DNA from: Loripinus fragilis
Taxonomy: Eukaryota > Mollusca > Bivalvia > Lucinida > Lucinidae
Assembly (NCBI GenBank): GCA_964019695.1
Contig: OZ026516.1
Span: 77,579,018 to 77,643,017, forward strand
DNA: 64,000 bases
Reading direction: 5' to 3'
Under the pieces are notes generated by a model. The model was not told the origin of the DNA. It saw only the letters and a program-made list of their open reading frames with translations, and did not search any database. Both the position numbers and the translations under genes were made by a program. Shown here piece after piece: positions 1 to 13,700 of the stretch. Every line of letters begins with the position of its first letter. Position 1 is the stretch's first letter.

Positions 1-140
1 CTCACAAAAGTACTGGAATATGCCTTTAAAGGGATTAAAATTTTGATATTTTTACAGTACTTAAAAACTTTTTGAATTCATGCAAAATTGTGGATAGCAA
101 ACTCAATAACAGTGTAATACAGTACAAAGGATTTTTGCAT

Positions 141-388
141 GTCTGCCTGCAGATCCAGGGGTCACGAGTTTGATGACGGCCAGGTCTAATACTTTCGTGG
201 AGATTGATCATAAAATAATTTCTACAGTCATTCTCCCTTCCGCTGATTCAAGAAGGATTGTTGTCAGTAACAAACAAAAGTATGTGCATGAAGTACTGGT
301 CAAAAAGTTTGGTTAGGTGAACTGACCGATCTGGCATGACCATTGCTGTTGACTGGAATGTTAAGCCTCGACTCAAACAAAAACAAAA
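141..388 (+). repeat. SINE family II copy, 5' truncated
   Basis: It matches the copies at 34985, 26136 and 45025 from the B-box region (GCAGATCCAGGGGTCACGAG) to the tail ending in GTTAAGCC..CAAACAAAAACAAA. The tRNA-like head is missing. Confidence 0.7.
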
Positions 389-743
389 CTTAAGTTCAAT
401 GTTATGACACATTTGTGCAAACAATACCTGAAGTGAAGTAGAAGAGGAAAAGATTTTCATTGAATGAAGAAAAATTTTGCTTTAATTTAAGAGAATGTTT
501 TGATTGAGTCATCTTTTTGATTAAAGCAATTATTTTGAAGTCATTATTTTGATTGAAGCAAATTTTGAGATCAAAGATAATGATTTGATTGAAGGAAAGG
601 CTTAACCCTTAACCTGCTAATATTTTTTTCCAGAATATTATTATTTTGTAATTTCTGATTTTAATAAAATGAGAATTTTTCTGGAGATCTGTAGAAGCAG
701 TGGAATTGGATCATAGTGTAAGCAATTGATTTCTGCCACATTA

Positions 744-974
744 TTAACCCTTAATGCGCCAATCGCAGCAAAAGTTGTCTGCTTTTCTCCTCTGCTGAAG
801 TGTTTAAGAAGCCTCAATGGTGAACAGTGTGGACCCAGATCAGACTGCTCCTGGGTCCACGCTGTTTGCTTCTATACTTAATTCGTCAGTAATGTTAGGC
901 AATTATTTGCAGCAGACGGCTTCAGCAGACAACATTTTCATATGCATTTTTTCTCTTGGGGCCTTAAGGGTTAA
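744..974. mobile_element. TTAA-flanked palindromic MITE (piggyBac-like)
   Basis: Ends are TTAA-CCCTTAATGCGCCAA and the inverted form AAGGG-TTAA. The centre carries the imperfect palindrome around AACAGTGTGGACCCAGATC. TTAA target sites and CCCT starts are characteristic of piggyBac-type elements. It has no coding capacity. Confidence 0.75.
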
Positions 975-1834
975 GTTGCAAAAAAGTATGCATGCAATGC
1001 TCCTGTAGTGTTTAAAAATATTTTTCTTCCAAAAATGTGGTTTTGAAAATTGATGTAATTTTCAGAAAAATTTTAATTTGCTTGGAATCAAGAGTGTAGG
1101 TTTATTTTAGGGATTAATGCTAGAACAGGTCATGTTTCACTAAATATTTGGGCAGAGTTTTCAAATGCACTGCAGACTAATAATTTTATCATTGATGAAA
1201 ATACGATGAACCCTGATCAGGGAGTAGTCTAATCTGGGTGCATATTGTTTGCAATGTTGGCTGCCAAAATGCCTTAAAGCAGAAGAGAGAGTAGGCAACT
1301 ATTATTGTATACAGAGAGCAGGAAATGGGATAAATTGAAGCAAGAGTTTGGATTGAAGCTAGCATTTGGATAAACTCTTTTCTTCAAGCATAGGCAGCAT
1401 TTAATAAAGACCTTTTAACCTTTATTGGTCTTTTATCTTTATAGCATTCATAGATACAGATAATTATAAAGCTTCTCGGGTGTGTTTTTTTAAATAGTAC
1501 TCTTTGAAACAGTAGGTTTGTCTTTGATAGCTGCATGAGTAAGGCCAAATAAAATAATAGTGTGTTTCTGGTAACAGGTTTGAACATTTAGGTAGGGCAG
1601 GCACACATATTTTTTTTTGTTTATTTTTTTTTTTCAGAAAAAAAAATATATAATTATATGCATTTTGAAAGGCATTTTGCCTTTCAAAATGGATAGATTT
1701 ATATTTTTCATCAGAAAACATGAAAAAGATTCTAGGTTTCACCAGTAAATTAAGGTAGGGTTGGGTTAACCTAAACAGAGGTTATTTTTTATTTGGTCTA
1801 AACATTGCATGTATAAGGTTGTGTGTAATTTCAG
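975..1834. other. AT-rich intron without recognisable elements
   Basis: Only a short hairpin (1660-1691, CATTTTGAAAGGC and its complement) and homopolymer tracts are seen before the acceptor of exon A. Confidence 0.6.
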
Positions 1835-1990
1835 ACTGACTTCAATGTTATCAGCTACCAGATCATTGGTGATGATTCAGCAGGGGACTTCTTCGATATA
1901 ACTACAGACTACTCAGTAGCTGCTAATGCTTACACAGGGCTTGTAAGAACCAAACAAAGTTTCCGTAATGACTCAACTGCTCTCTTTACC
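1835..1990 (+). CDS. Exon A: middle of cadherin repeat 1 (partial repeat)
   Basis: A TTTCAG acceptor precedes it and GTAAGT follows. It has 52 codons in phase 0, beginning TDFNVISYQIIGDD and ending FRNDSTALFT. The F-F-D-I stretch followed by G-L-V and a final F-T matches the middle strands of a cadherin repeat. It carries one N-glycosylation sequon (N-D-S). The exon with the first ~37 residues of this repeat must lie upstream of the window. Confidence 0.85.
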
Positions 1991-4900
1991 GTAAGTATTT
2001 GTTACACACACCATCTCACTGAGAGGAACATTTCGTTTGAGTGAAAGTTAACCCTTAATTCCATAGGCTATTTTTAGATCATGACATTTTTTTCTATATT
2101 TAGACAAAGCAAAAAAAAAAAATCAAGAAAAATTAAGAGAAGTTGTGAATACTTTAGAAAGTATAGAAAATGGAGCATTTCTCAAGGAGAGCAAATGCTC
2201 CATTAACAATGATATTTTCAAATACATGATATTTCAAAGGTGTCAAAAAGCATTTTTATTGTCAGAGTAAAGAGTTAATGAAATTCGTTTAGGAGATTCG
2301 GAGGGGGCACAAAAGTTTTACAGACAGATTGACACACAGATGTGTGGACAGACTGACCGACAAAGGGCATTCCTATATTCCCCATCCACTAAATGGCAGG
2401 GGATAAATGACTGACAGAATGATGGAGGGAATGAGGGGCAAACCAAATCCTGTATAGCCCCATTTTTTTCAAAGCGGGGCTTTAATATAAAGAGCCATAA
2501 CTCAGTCAAAAATTTGCAGATTATCAGCTACAAGATGATATGGATCATTTTGGAACTTGATCAGGACAATTTGATGTCAAGCATTGAGTCTAAGTTTCAT
2601 AAAGTTCCATTAGACTTCAATAAGAGACTAAATTGCAAGTAATGACAAAATTTAACAAAGGACAATAACTCCTGAAGGAGTATTGCGATATAGACTATGT
2701 TAGAACTTGACAAAGACATTATGATACATTCTCATTGAGAGGGGACTAAACTACTCATGTTTCAAGGTCATGAGATTTACCCTTGAACGTCCTGTCTGCT
2801 CCATATCTCCTCAACCATTTCCTTGAAAAGTATTCCTATGAGGATAAAAAATAAAAACTTTAATAATGCACAAGCAATTAAACTACACCAATATGCGAGT
2901 CCCTTTAAAAATTGCCAAATTTTGATGCCACAATATATTTGCCCTTAAAGCGCCAATTGCAATAAAAGTTGTCTGCTTTTCTCGTCTTCTGAAATGTTGA
3001 AGAAGACTATGACAAACAGTGTTGACCAAGATCAAACTGCTCCTATAGGAGCAGTCTGATCTGGATCTACCCTGTTTGCTTCTATACTTAAATTAGTCAA
3101 TAATGTTAGGCAATTAGGCAGCAGACAACTTCAGCAAACGTCATTTTTCAGATGCATTTTTCTGGGGCATTAAGGGTTAAGTGGTTTACAGTATTTATTT
3201 AGCCCTGTGTTTGATGTGGTAAAGGTCTCATTGAGATGCTCTGCTGAGTCCATCTACTTTAAATACACAAAATATATGTTAATAAGATTAACATACACCC
3301 GGTATGCGTCTATCAAAAACATAAATACCATCTACCAATGTAGATCAAAAATTGTTAGAAACAGTTTTTGATTGCCATTTTTGCCTGATTGGCAATAAAT
3401 GGCAATTAAAAACACTGTTTCTAGCAATTTTTGATCCGTGTTTGTTGATTGTTTAGAGCATTTTTGATTGGCGACTGTCTGGTGTGGTTACACACTGGTA
3501 CATTGTGTCTGTGTCCTATTTCAGGTTCGCATAAAAGCAGAAGATACAGGCCTAGGAAATGCTAGACGATCTGCAGAAGCCCTTCTTTTTGTGACAATAA
3601 GACGTAATTTCTTACAACCTAGCTTTAGTTCACAAGAATTGTTCAAGCAGATATCCATCCCAGAGAACCAGGCCTCGGGAGTGGTTTTCTTGTCAATAAC
3701 AGCAACTGACGGTGACCAGCAGGAACCAAACAATGTAGTTCGTTATAGGTTTGCCGGCAATGTTGACCCTAATGATTCAAGATATTTTCAAATCAATGAT
3801 AATGGTGGCATCAGTGTGAGGGGTGATCTCAGGGACGATCCATTTGCTCCTGACAAAATTCGTTATACGGTATGTACTTAGTGCGGGTACTGGTCAACTC
3901 GTACCTAAGTCAACTCGTACCTTAGTCAACTCGTACTCATTTTTGGTCAACTCATACCTTAGTTAACTCGTACCTAAGTCAACTCGTACCTTAGTTTATT
4001 TATAATAGAATATGAAAGAGTTTTATGCCGTTGTCTAAGTACGTTACTCATGACAAAAGCAAAAGGCACTGTCTCGGGGTCCGGTACCGGACCCCTAGAC
4101 TACGGGGCAACGGGTCCGGTACCGGACACCGAGCCACGCCTATGAGGACTGTCTCGGGGTCCGGTACTTTGTGAAACAACTACTCGGCACGTCTAGGGAT
4201 ACGGGGATGCGTGTCCGTACCTGCACGTATATGTAGTAACTGTTATTTTTAACCAACAAAAACTCGTGTTGAAGTTTAACGTTGCTTCGTCCGCCATCTT
4301 TGATCATCTGTATTTACTGTCACGCTATTCAAACAAGTATAAGCTTATACAAAAGGTATAAGATTTTTAACGGACAAGAGTGGAAAAAAATAACTAGATA
4401 TAGATCTAATTTGTCTTACTTTATTCCTTTTATTTTTTTTTTTTCTAATCCTTATTTTTTCAAAAAGGTCATGAATAAAGGTAATTAATGTCAGGGGGAA
4501 CTTACTATCGCATCAGTGAATTGGCGTAGGGTTTGATGTCCTTTAATTGGTGTTTGTCTCAATGTTCTTTGTTGTTATCTGTCTACTTGATTATTAACCT
4601 AAAGGTAAATACCAATTTGCACTTTCATTGAAGTAAGCAAACGGTGATTGCAGGTGCATTGTTTAATTGCTTTCGTACCGGCTAATTGGTTACATAACTG
4701 TCTGTCTGTCTGTCCGCCCGTCCATCCACCACAACCACCAGTGAAACGCATGGGTTGATGGTGGTCAGAAGTTATTCAAAATAAAACAGCTTAAAACGTG
4801 GGACGATTTTGGCCTGATATAACATGCTAGCACGGGAAGTTATTCAAAGCGGTGAGACGGTTCTTTTGAGCACCCAAAAGCTTAATAAGACCAAATAAGC

Positions 4901-7900
4901 ACACAAAATCAGACCACTGTCGAACACCAGCCAAACGCATGGGCCGATGGTGGCTCGACAATAGCATGCTGGCACAGGACGTTATTCACAACAAAACAGC
5001 TATATATGACTATTGAGCTCTACGAAATGTGGTGCTCAGAAATTTATGATAGGGATCTAACATCAGTTGGGCGTATTCATGATGCGATGATCCAGAGGGG
5101 GGGGGGGGGGCAGGGGCTCCGGAGCCCCCTCCCCCTGAAAAATCATAAGAAATATAGGGTTTCTTAGCAATACTGATCAGGATCCCCTGAAAATTAAAAG
5201 CTACTAAGCCAGCAAAGTTGGGCCATCATTAGCACGCCGGCGAAACGCCATTTATGGTCTGCTAGATTATTCCAGTCCAGTCGTTGTAGCAAACAGTGTG
5301 GATCCCGATTAAACTGCTCTCCTAAGAGCAGTCTGATCCAGGTCCACAATGTTTGTCTGTACGGAGAAATTAGCCATTGACGTAAGCTTAAGTTGCATTT
5401 TCCTTACATAACGACCCATATGTCGTCTACTAGTTCGTTATTGAAAGACGTCGTTGAAGCAACCAATATTGACCCAGATCTCATAGGAGCAGTCTGATCC
5501 TGGTCCCAAATGTTTGTTTGTACGGGGATATTGGCCATTGACGTAAGCATAAGTTACATTTCCCTGACATAACGACCCATAAGCCGCCTTTGTAGCAAAC
5601 AGTGTGGACCCGTATCAAACTGCTATCCTAGGAGTGGCCTGAACCGGATTCGCAATGTTTGTCTGTCCGTAAGACGACTTTGTAGCAAACAGTTTGGACA
5701 CAAATCTGACTGCTCTCCTAGGAACAGTCTGATCAGGGTCCACGGCAAAATTAGCCGTTGGCGTAAGCATTTACATGTAGCAGATAACTCCAGCAGACAT
5801 AAAATTTAAATGCATTTCCGCGATTGAGTCGTTCAACCTATGTAGATCCATTTGTAACGTCTCTGTAGCAAATAGAGTGGACCCAGATCAGACTGTTATC
5901 ATAGGAGCAGTCTGATCTTGTTCATCACTGTTTGTTATTATTTTAGATGCATTTCCGTGATCGAGTCTTCAACCTTAGGAGATCCATTTGTAACGTCTCT
6001 CTAGCAAACAGTGTAGATCCAGATCAGACTTTTATCGTATGAGCAGTCTGATCTTGTTCAACACTGTTTGTATTTATGCTAAAAAGTCATGTCCTTTTTG
6101 GACCATATCAGTTGTTTAAAAAAAGATAAAAAAAGACTCAGAGTCTTCTTATAAAGCTATGTACGAATGACAAAAGATACCAGCAAGATCCACTGCCGAA
6201 AGCTATAGTTGAATAATGAATTTACACTACAGACTATGTAAGCTTATTTGACACTGCTCACTCATCTCACTAATCAGCTGCCAACGTGTAGTTTAATTGG
6301 TTCCTTTGATTGAAGATGAGAAGATAATTGATTTGTTACAGTTGAGTTAAGTTCTTTTTTTACTTTACCTTTATTATTTGTATACCTTTTGTATAAGCTT
6401 AATTGTTTGAATAGTGTGACGCATGACAGTAAATACAGATTGGTTTCCCTTTGAGGATCAAAGATGGCGTACTTAAAATAACTGTTACTACATATACGTG
6501 CAAGTACGGACCCGTATCCCTAGACTTGTCAGTAGTTGTTTCACAAACTACTGGACCCCGAGACAGTCCTCATAGGCGTGGCTCGGGGTCCGGTACCGGA
6601 CCCCTAGAATCAGTGTCTAGGGGTCCGGTACCGGACCCGTAGCCCCATAGTCTAGAGGTCCAGTACCGTAAGTTTTGTTACGATTTAGGCGAATTCTACA
6701 CTCAAAAGGAGCGTTCAATTACAAATGGGTAATACAGTATACTGCCCATGTGTTTTCCTCGCTCTTACAAATTACAGTAGATGAAGAAATAGCTAGGCTC
6801 TACATTGTAAAAGAAATAAGTCACTAAACACCCATTTTGGTGGCAGCTGGACTGCCACTGGTCTTGACGTATTTAACGCATGAGCTGTTTTGTAATAACA
6901 GGGATAACTGTTAAACAACTATCACTGGTTAAATATTAGCCCGTGGTAGCGTCGTCTTAGTATGAAAGTGTAGCTAAGTGGACTTCAAAAATGGGTGGCA
7001 ACTATGCAGCCACCTCTTTTAGTGTGAACTTACAAGGATAGCACATTGCACACTTATCATAGCAAATAGCACTGGTCCCATCGAAATCATAAAATTTGTT
7101 TTTGTTGCCTGCAAACAATAAAGGTACAGACTTGATGAGATAGACCGATCAGAGCATCCAAGCAGTCTGATCAGCGCATTTGTTATTCAATCCCAAAAAC
7201 TTTAATAGCTGAACTAGCTATGCGCATTATTCAAATTGAATCTAGCCTTTGTAACTTAGCATGCTGGATGTGTCCTTATAGGGTAGCTAACCCCTGAATA
7301 TATGTTTTCTCGTGGCGCGGGTTTTGTGTACATAAAGCCGCTTTACAGACACGTGCTGGTGATTGGTAGGGTGTGAAAAACAGTACAATGATTGTATTAA
7401 TTAAATTGTAACTAGAAATTAACATTGTCTGACAGTGTAAAACTTGAATAATCAAAAAAAAATAGTACACTCTTATTAAAGAAAATTCGGAATTGCAATG
7501 TTAAAACATGAAATCTTTTTGGTTTATAACTGATTAAAACATTTTAAAAATAAACCCAGCTCACGTCAGAGGGTTTGGTTCTTTCATTTAGAAAGTCCAG
7601 GTGAGTCTCTCATCATGCAGTCTCATCTGAGCCTTCGCTACTTGCCACTTAAATGACTCCAAATTTGTTTTTTGTTTTGTCGTCTGCTGACTTATTTTGA
7701 AATGAGTAATTCAAAATATATTCTAATATTTTAGTGCTAGTTGAAAAAACACTGCATGCTATCATAACAGATCTATGTCCGAAATTCAAACCTTTGTGTA
7801 CACGAGCAGCGAAGACCCTGCGGAGCCGTCATTATATAAAGGGCTAGGATATTGGAACAGGCAGATCCGAAACTCCCCTAATCGCAGCCTCACAGGTCGT

Positions 7901-10727
7901 AATTTATAGTGGTTTTTTTTTAAATATTTGAACAGGCTGGCCCGAATCTCTCCTTATTGCAGATGGCAAAACTGCGTTGATTTGGTCGTTTAAGCAGGCT
8001 ATTCCGAACATCGACCCATAGGGAAAAGGAAAGGGAACTTGCCACAGCTGGCTTGAACCTCGTCCGATCGCAAATACTAAATTGTGATGAATATGTATGA
8101 TTGAACAAGCTCCCAGAACGCCGCCCCATAGGCATAACAGTTGGGATCTTTGAACAGGCTGGCCCGAACCTAACCTCAGCGCAGATAGTAAATTTTGATG
8201 TTTTAGTGTTTGGAAAGGCTTGTTAGGACATAGACTTACCAAACTCTCTGTCTATCATGCTCTACCCTGCCCCGTTTTTTGACTCAGGTACGAGTTGACT
8301 TAGGGTAGGTACGAGTTGACCAAAGGTTAGGTATGAGTTGACCAAAAATGGGTACGAGTTGACTTAGGTACGAGTTGACTAAGGTACGAGTTGACTAGAA
8401 ACCCTTAGTGCCAGGTAAATAAAATAATGTACTAAAAATTGCCATTATTTTCTTATCAATCAGGTGAAACAAATACTATTTAACCCTTAAAGTGGCAATC
8501 TCGACTGCAGCAGACGACAAAATTTTGCCACACCTTTCCTCATTTAAAAAATAAAAAATAAGGTATGATATTTCATGAGAATTGTCTGCCAGCAGACAAT
8601 TCTCATGAAATATCATTCCTTATCTTATTTTTTGGAAAAAGCAGCAAAACCTGAAATTGCCGTCTTCTGCAAATTATAGGTGGCACTTTATGGGTTAAAC
8701 TTTGATAAGCTTCCCTATAATGATTTCCATTGTGTTCAATGCACTGAGCTTATTCCTTTGGCACTCCATAATTTTTGGTGGTTTTCTTAAATTTCAATCA
8801 AATATATAGTGGTAATTGCGATTGTTTCAAGCTTCAGATTCTAACCCATAAACCGCCACCTATAATTTGCGGCAGACGACAACTTCAAATCAGGGCTTGA
8901 AAATAGCGCTCGTCCGCTCGTATTTATGAGGGCCCCAGGCTGCAGAGCAAGTGAAAATTTTGATATTTCTAGTGGAATTCAATTTTTTTCCCCATATATG
9001 GCAATAGTTTTTGTGATACAGCACAAGTGCCTATTTTCAGATATTTTGAGGCCTGCAAATCTTGCCACTTTTTCAAAAATAACAAATAAGGCATGATATT
9101 TCATGAGAATGGTCTGCTGGCAGACAACTGAATATTGAAAAGTTGAAAATGTGTGTTATGTACAGTAGAACTTCAATGGCTCGAACTCTGATGGCTCATT
9201 TACCTAGGCTGGCTAGAACTGTCATTATGGTTCATACAAGTCATTTTTTACATAATACACCCTGGATGTCTGGAACTACCCTTGGCTAGAACTAATTTTC
9301 ATGGTCCCAAGCCTGTTTGAGCCATTGAAGTTCTACTGTAATGTATCTTACTGCAGATTGATATCTGACTGCAGATCCAGGGGTCCCCGAGTCTGATCCC
9401 CGCCCTGTCCCATACTTGGTGGAGATTGATCACGGATAAATTTCTATAGCCATTCCCCCTCCTTTTCGCTGATTCATAAGGTTTATTGTCAGTTACAAGG
9501 GAAAGTATATACACAATGTACTGGTTTACTTAGTGAGACTTACCTAGTGAACATGACCATAGCTGTTGACTGGGATGTTGAGCATCAACCAAAACACACA
9601 AAACCAATTTTAATTTCATTGAATTTGAAATATGTCAAAATACATCAATTACCAAATTGGTAGGTTCAGTGCATTGAACACTATGGAAATTTTAATAGTA
9701 ATGTTTATCAAAGTTTGAGTGGTATTTATACCCCCCGCAAACTTTGTTTGTAGGGGGTATACTGTTTTCACGTTGTCCGTCTGTGCGTCCGTCCGTCCGT
9801 AACGCTTTGTTTCCTTAATAACTCGAAGAGTCATTGCTGGATTTTCATCAAACCTTGCAAACATGTTGATATATGCAAGACAAATACTTTAGACAAAAAA
9901 GTAAGGGCTAGGGGCCAATTCTATTAGAGTTATTTCCCTTTGTAGTTCTAAATGGCTATTAATATAGTGCTTTATGCTTATGCTATTATAGGCCATACAC
10001 GGGCCGATCAACTCCTACCACAGCTTTTGATGGAACAATTTGATACTTTTCCTATACAATGTAGACACATTGAACATATGCATGAAGGAGTTTGGTTCAG
10101 AAAAAATAATTTTTGACAAAATGACAGCTGTGAGAACTTAGACAATTTTTCCCTAATAAGGTGTTTGTATATGGATAGACGGTGCCCTTATGGGCCGATC
10201 AACTCCTACCACAGCTTTTTATGGAGCAATTTAGTAAGCAAACAGTGTGAAACCTGATCTGATGACGTTCTGCGACCTCTGATCTGGGTTTTACCTGTTT
10301 GGTGATGCCCCATAAAAAAGACGCTAGGCTTAAATGGGTTAAGATAAAATGGTGTATAGTAAGTTAATATTAGCTCACCTGAGCCATAGGCTCAAGATGA
10401 GCTTTTGTGATGGGAGGCAGTATGTTATCCATCCGTCAGTCCGTCTGTCCAATGTCTGTCAACAATTTCTTTAAACGACATCTCCTAAACTACTGGCAGG
10501 ATTTTGACCAAGCTTGGCAGAAATGATCTTTATATGACCCTCTTTAAAAGTTGTTCAAATAATTCCGGTCCATTGCATATTTAGGTCTAAAAAGAGATTT
10601 TGGAGATGAAAACTTTAAAAATCTTTTCGTCTGAAACCACAAGGTCTAGAGCCTTGATAATGGGCAAGTGGTATTTGGTATGTAGCATCACCTAGTGGTC
10701 AGGGCTGGACCCAGAGGGTTTGTTTAT

Positions 10728-10761
<34 letters not shown>

Positions 10762-13700
10762 TGAAAGCGGAAGGTTTGAACCTAGCGGCTCACACAGCGG
10801 GGGTGGGTAGACTATAAGGCCTACAGCCTTGATATTTGATGTGAAGCATCACCTAGTGGACCTCTACTCAGTTTGTACAAATTTTGCCCCTGGGGCCAAA
10901 AACGGCTCCGCTGCGGTGGGGTCACATGTTTAACATAGTCTTATTTTTGGAAAAAAAACTGAACAAATCTTCTCGTCTGAAACCATAAGGCCTAGAGCCT
11001 TGATATTTGGTATGTAGCATCACCTGGTGGACCTTAACTAAGTTTGTTCTAACTATACCCCTTGGGCCAAAAGTGGCCCCGCTCGGGGTCACATGTTTAA
11101 CATAGGCTAAATATATGGAAAAATATTGAAAAATCTTCTTGTCTGAAACCATTAGGCCTAGAGCCTTGATATTTGGTATGTAGCATTAGGTAGTGAAACC
11201 CTGCCAATATTGTTCTAATTATTCCCATAGGGCCAAAAATGGCCCCGCCTCGAGGATCTCATGTTTTACATGTAGAGAAAACTTTAAATGAAACCACAAG
11301 GCCCTAGTAAGGGAGGCAACAAGCAATCATTGTTGCCTTTGACATTCCAGTGGTTATCTTTCTTGTTATTTAGGGTGAGCCTTATCAACTTTGTTCACCT
11401 AATTCTCATGGGGCCAAAAATGTGACACTCTATCAAAGTTGTTCAAGCTGACATTTTTATAGGTTGAAAAGATGGGCACCAGAGTGTCTACATCTTGTTA
11501 GTTTTGTTTAAGGTCTTAAGAAACTGCTGATCTATTGAAATTCATAGCTGGACTTTGGAAAATGCTTCAATTTCCTATACCTTTATTAATAGTCATTCTC
11601 AGGTGAGGGACCCCCAAGGCCAGAGGGCCCTCTTGTCTTTACCATACCTTGTGTGTGCGAGCAGTGAAGGCTCTGTCCAGACTGTGAAAGCTTCTCTAAG
11701 CATTGGCTGCTGGCATATGCAGTACTGTAAATCGAGAAATTTTTGCGAGAATTTTAATTTCATGAATGGCATTAAAAGACATATTTGCGACGTTTAAAAT
11801 TTGTGACTAGGGCATGATTTACCAATATTAGTGAAGGACAGAATTATTTCTCCATTTCGCCAGTATTTTATTTTCACGAAATTTCGCATATGCGAAGTTT
11901 TCCCGAAAATAAAACTCTCACGAAAATTTTCTGATTTACAGTAAGTATCAAAATCTCATGTACTGCTCCATAACTTAGAGGTCTTTTAACCCATTTACAT
12001 GTTTTAAGCCAAATGGAATTTCCCGCTATTATCAATTGGAACAGTCAGTTTCCCTTTTAAGGATTGTTGGGTGGTGTTTTTCATTTTTGTTCAAATTCTA
12101 ATTGAACATTCTGTAAGTAAACAGTGGAGGCCATGATCAGACGCCACTATCTGGATCCTCACTGTTTGACTAAGTCCCACAAAAAGGACACTTGGCTTAT
12201 ATGGATTGAACAATGCTGTACATGAGCGTTGTGTACTTGAGTAAGACACATTAATCCTGGCTTAGTCCTGGTACAACTCAGGAAGACCCGTCCTGACACA
12301 ATTGAAAAATTGTTGGCTAGAACGTAAAGAATCAAATCAAACAAAGCCATCGACAGAATCAGATTTTTATGCATGTAATTTGGACTTAACCAATATATGC
12401 CGAATGGAATTTCCCACTGTTAAAAATTGGACCAGTTTATTTCAGTTTTAAGGGTTGTTGGGTGGTATTTAACATTTTTATTCAAATGCCAATGTAACAT
12501 TTGGTAAACAAACAGCAGCAACACTGAACAGACGCTGCGTTCAACGCTTATCTGGGTCTGCACTGTTTACCTACGTCCCACAATAAGGATACTACTAGGC
12601 TTTTAAGTTATATGTGTTAATTTGACCTGTATTGTTTATTACAGCTTTTCTTTGATGCATATGACCTGGGCATTCCTCAACTAAACAGTACACAGTCGGC
12701 TCAGGTGAATGTGATTGTGTTGAGGAACAGAGCACCTTATTTCACTCCCAGCCAGAAGACTGCAGTTGTAAGGGAGGATGAGGACCCCGGATTTATAGTC
12801 GCCGACTTCAATGCATTTGATGATGACTCAAATGTAAGTATATATCCCTCATTTGACAAATAGAACACTGCAGGCCTCTAGAGGAACATGCATAATTCAA
12901 AATAAATGTTCTTATTTGTACTTGAAAGTGACTGAGAAATCTGCAAAGAAAAGGCAGGTCGTAGATGCAGCCCTTGAGCTGCTTTCTGAAGCCTGTGAGT
13001 CGATTTTGTGCCGTTTTTGGGAGCCTACAGCCTAACCTTGGAGGTGGATTCCCAGGCCACTTTTGGAAGCCAGAAGCCGTTTTTTTGCCTGTTACCAGGG
13101 AGGCATCTAACCTCACTATGGAGACCACTCCAGGAGCCGTCTTTGGGAGCCTAGAGCCGTTTTTGGAGCCGTTTCCCACGGCTATATAAAGCACGAGTGA
13201 TTGCTGTTCAGGCATGATTGGATTCTCGACCACAGAGTCCAAAACATAGGAGGAAACCCTTGAAGAGTCTTATTATAGACAAAACCTTGGTCCGGTTAGT
13301 TGTGTTCAAGCCATGGACAAAGCCCAGCAGTCCAAAGTGGTGGCAGCCCTGACTAGAATTCTCGGTCACTTTTAAGGAAATTTAACAGATAAGTCAGGTC
13401 AGGACCTGCCGCCCAGTTGTAAAAACAAGACCTAGCACTAGCACTAGCTTCTCCAGTACAGCAGGCATAAGCAGCATGTCTCTGTCCACGGAAGTTTCAG
13501 TCTCCTATACTATCCTGGTCAATAACCAACATGGGCTAGAAGAGACTGCTTAGCAACCGTAACATCCATATACGTAAAACGTCCAAATGTACTGGGCAGC
13601 TACAATCACTTAAAAGGGTCAAGATGAGTTTGGATCAAGAGGACTACCCCGCAGTCACTTTCTTCTAAATGTTCTTATTTGTTGATAAAAGCACAGGTTA

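Larger units (their letters stand above)
3885..8403. mobile_element. 4.5-kb inverted-repeat DNA element with 8-bp target duplication
   Basis: The 8-mer CTTAGTGC flanks it at 3877-3884 and 8404-8411. Both ends begin GGGT followed within a few bases by GTCAACTCGTACC. Subterminal arrays of GTCAACTCGTACCTTA run to ~3995 at the left and from ~8284 at the right in opposite orientation. A second inverted pair (about 4073-4360 against 6370-6670) carries GGGTCCGGTACCGGACCCC tandem motifs. No long ORF is seen inside, so it is non-autonomous. An 8-bp duplication fits hAT, P or Merlin groups; the superfamily is undecided. Confidence 0.75.

Noticed and set aside
7904..8242. 112-codon minus-strand ORF inside the 4.5-kb element
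   Set aside because: It lies in degenerate ~100-bp tandem units. It has no transposase motif and the tandem period explains the openness.
12808..13242. 144-codon minus-strand ORF
   Set aside because: It overlaps exon C and the TSD-bounded insertion and resembles no family I know. Its frame is chance in a GC-richer insert.
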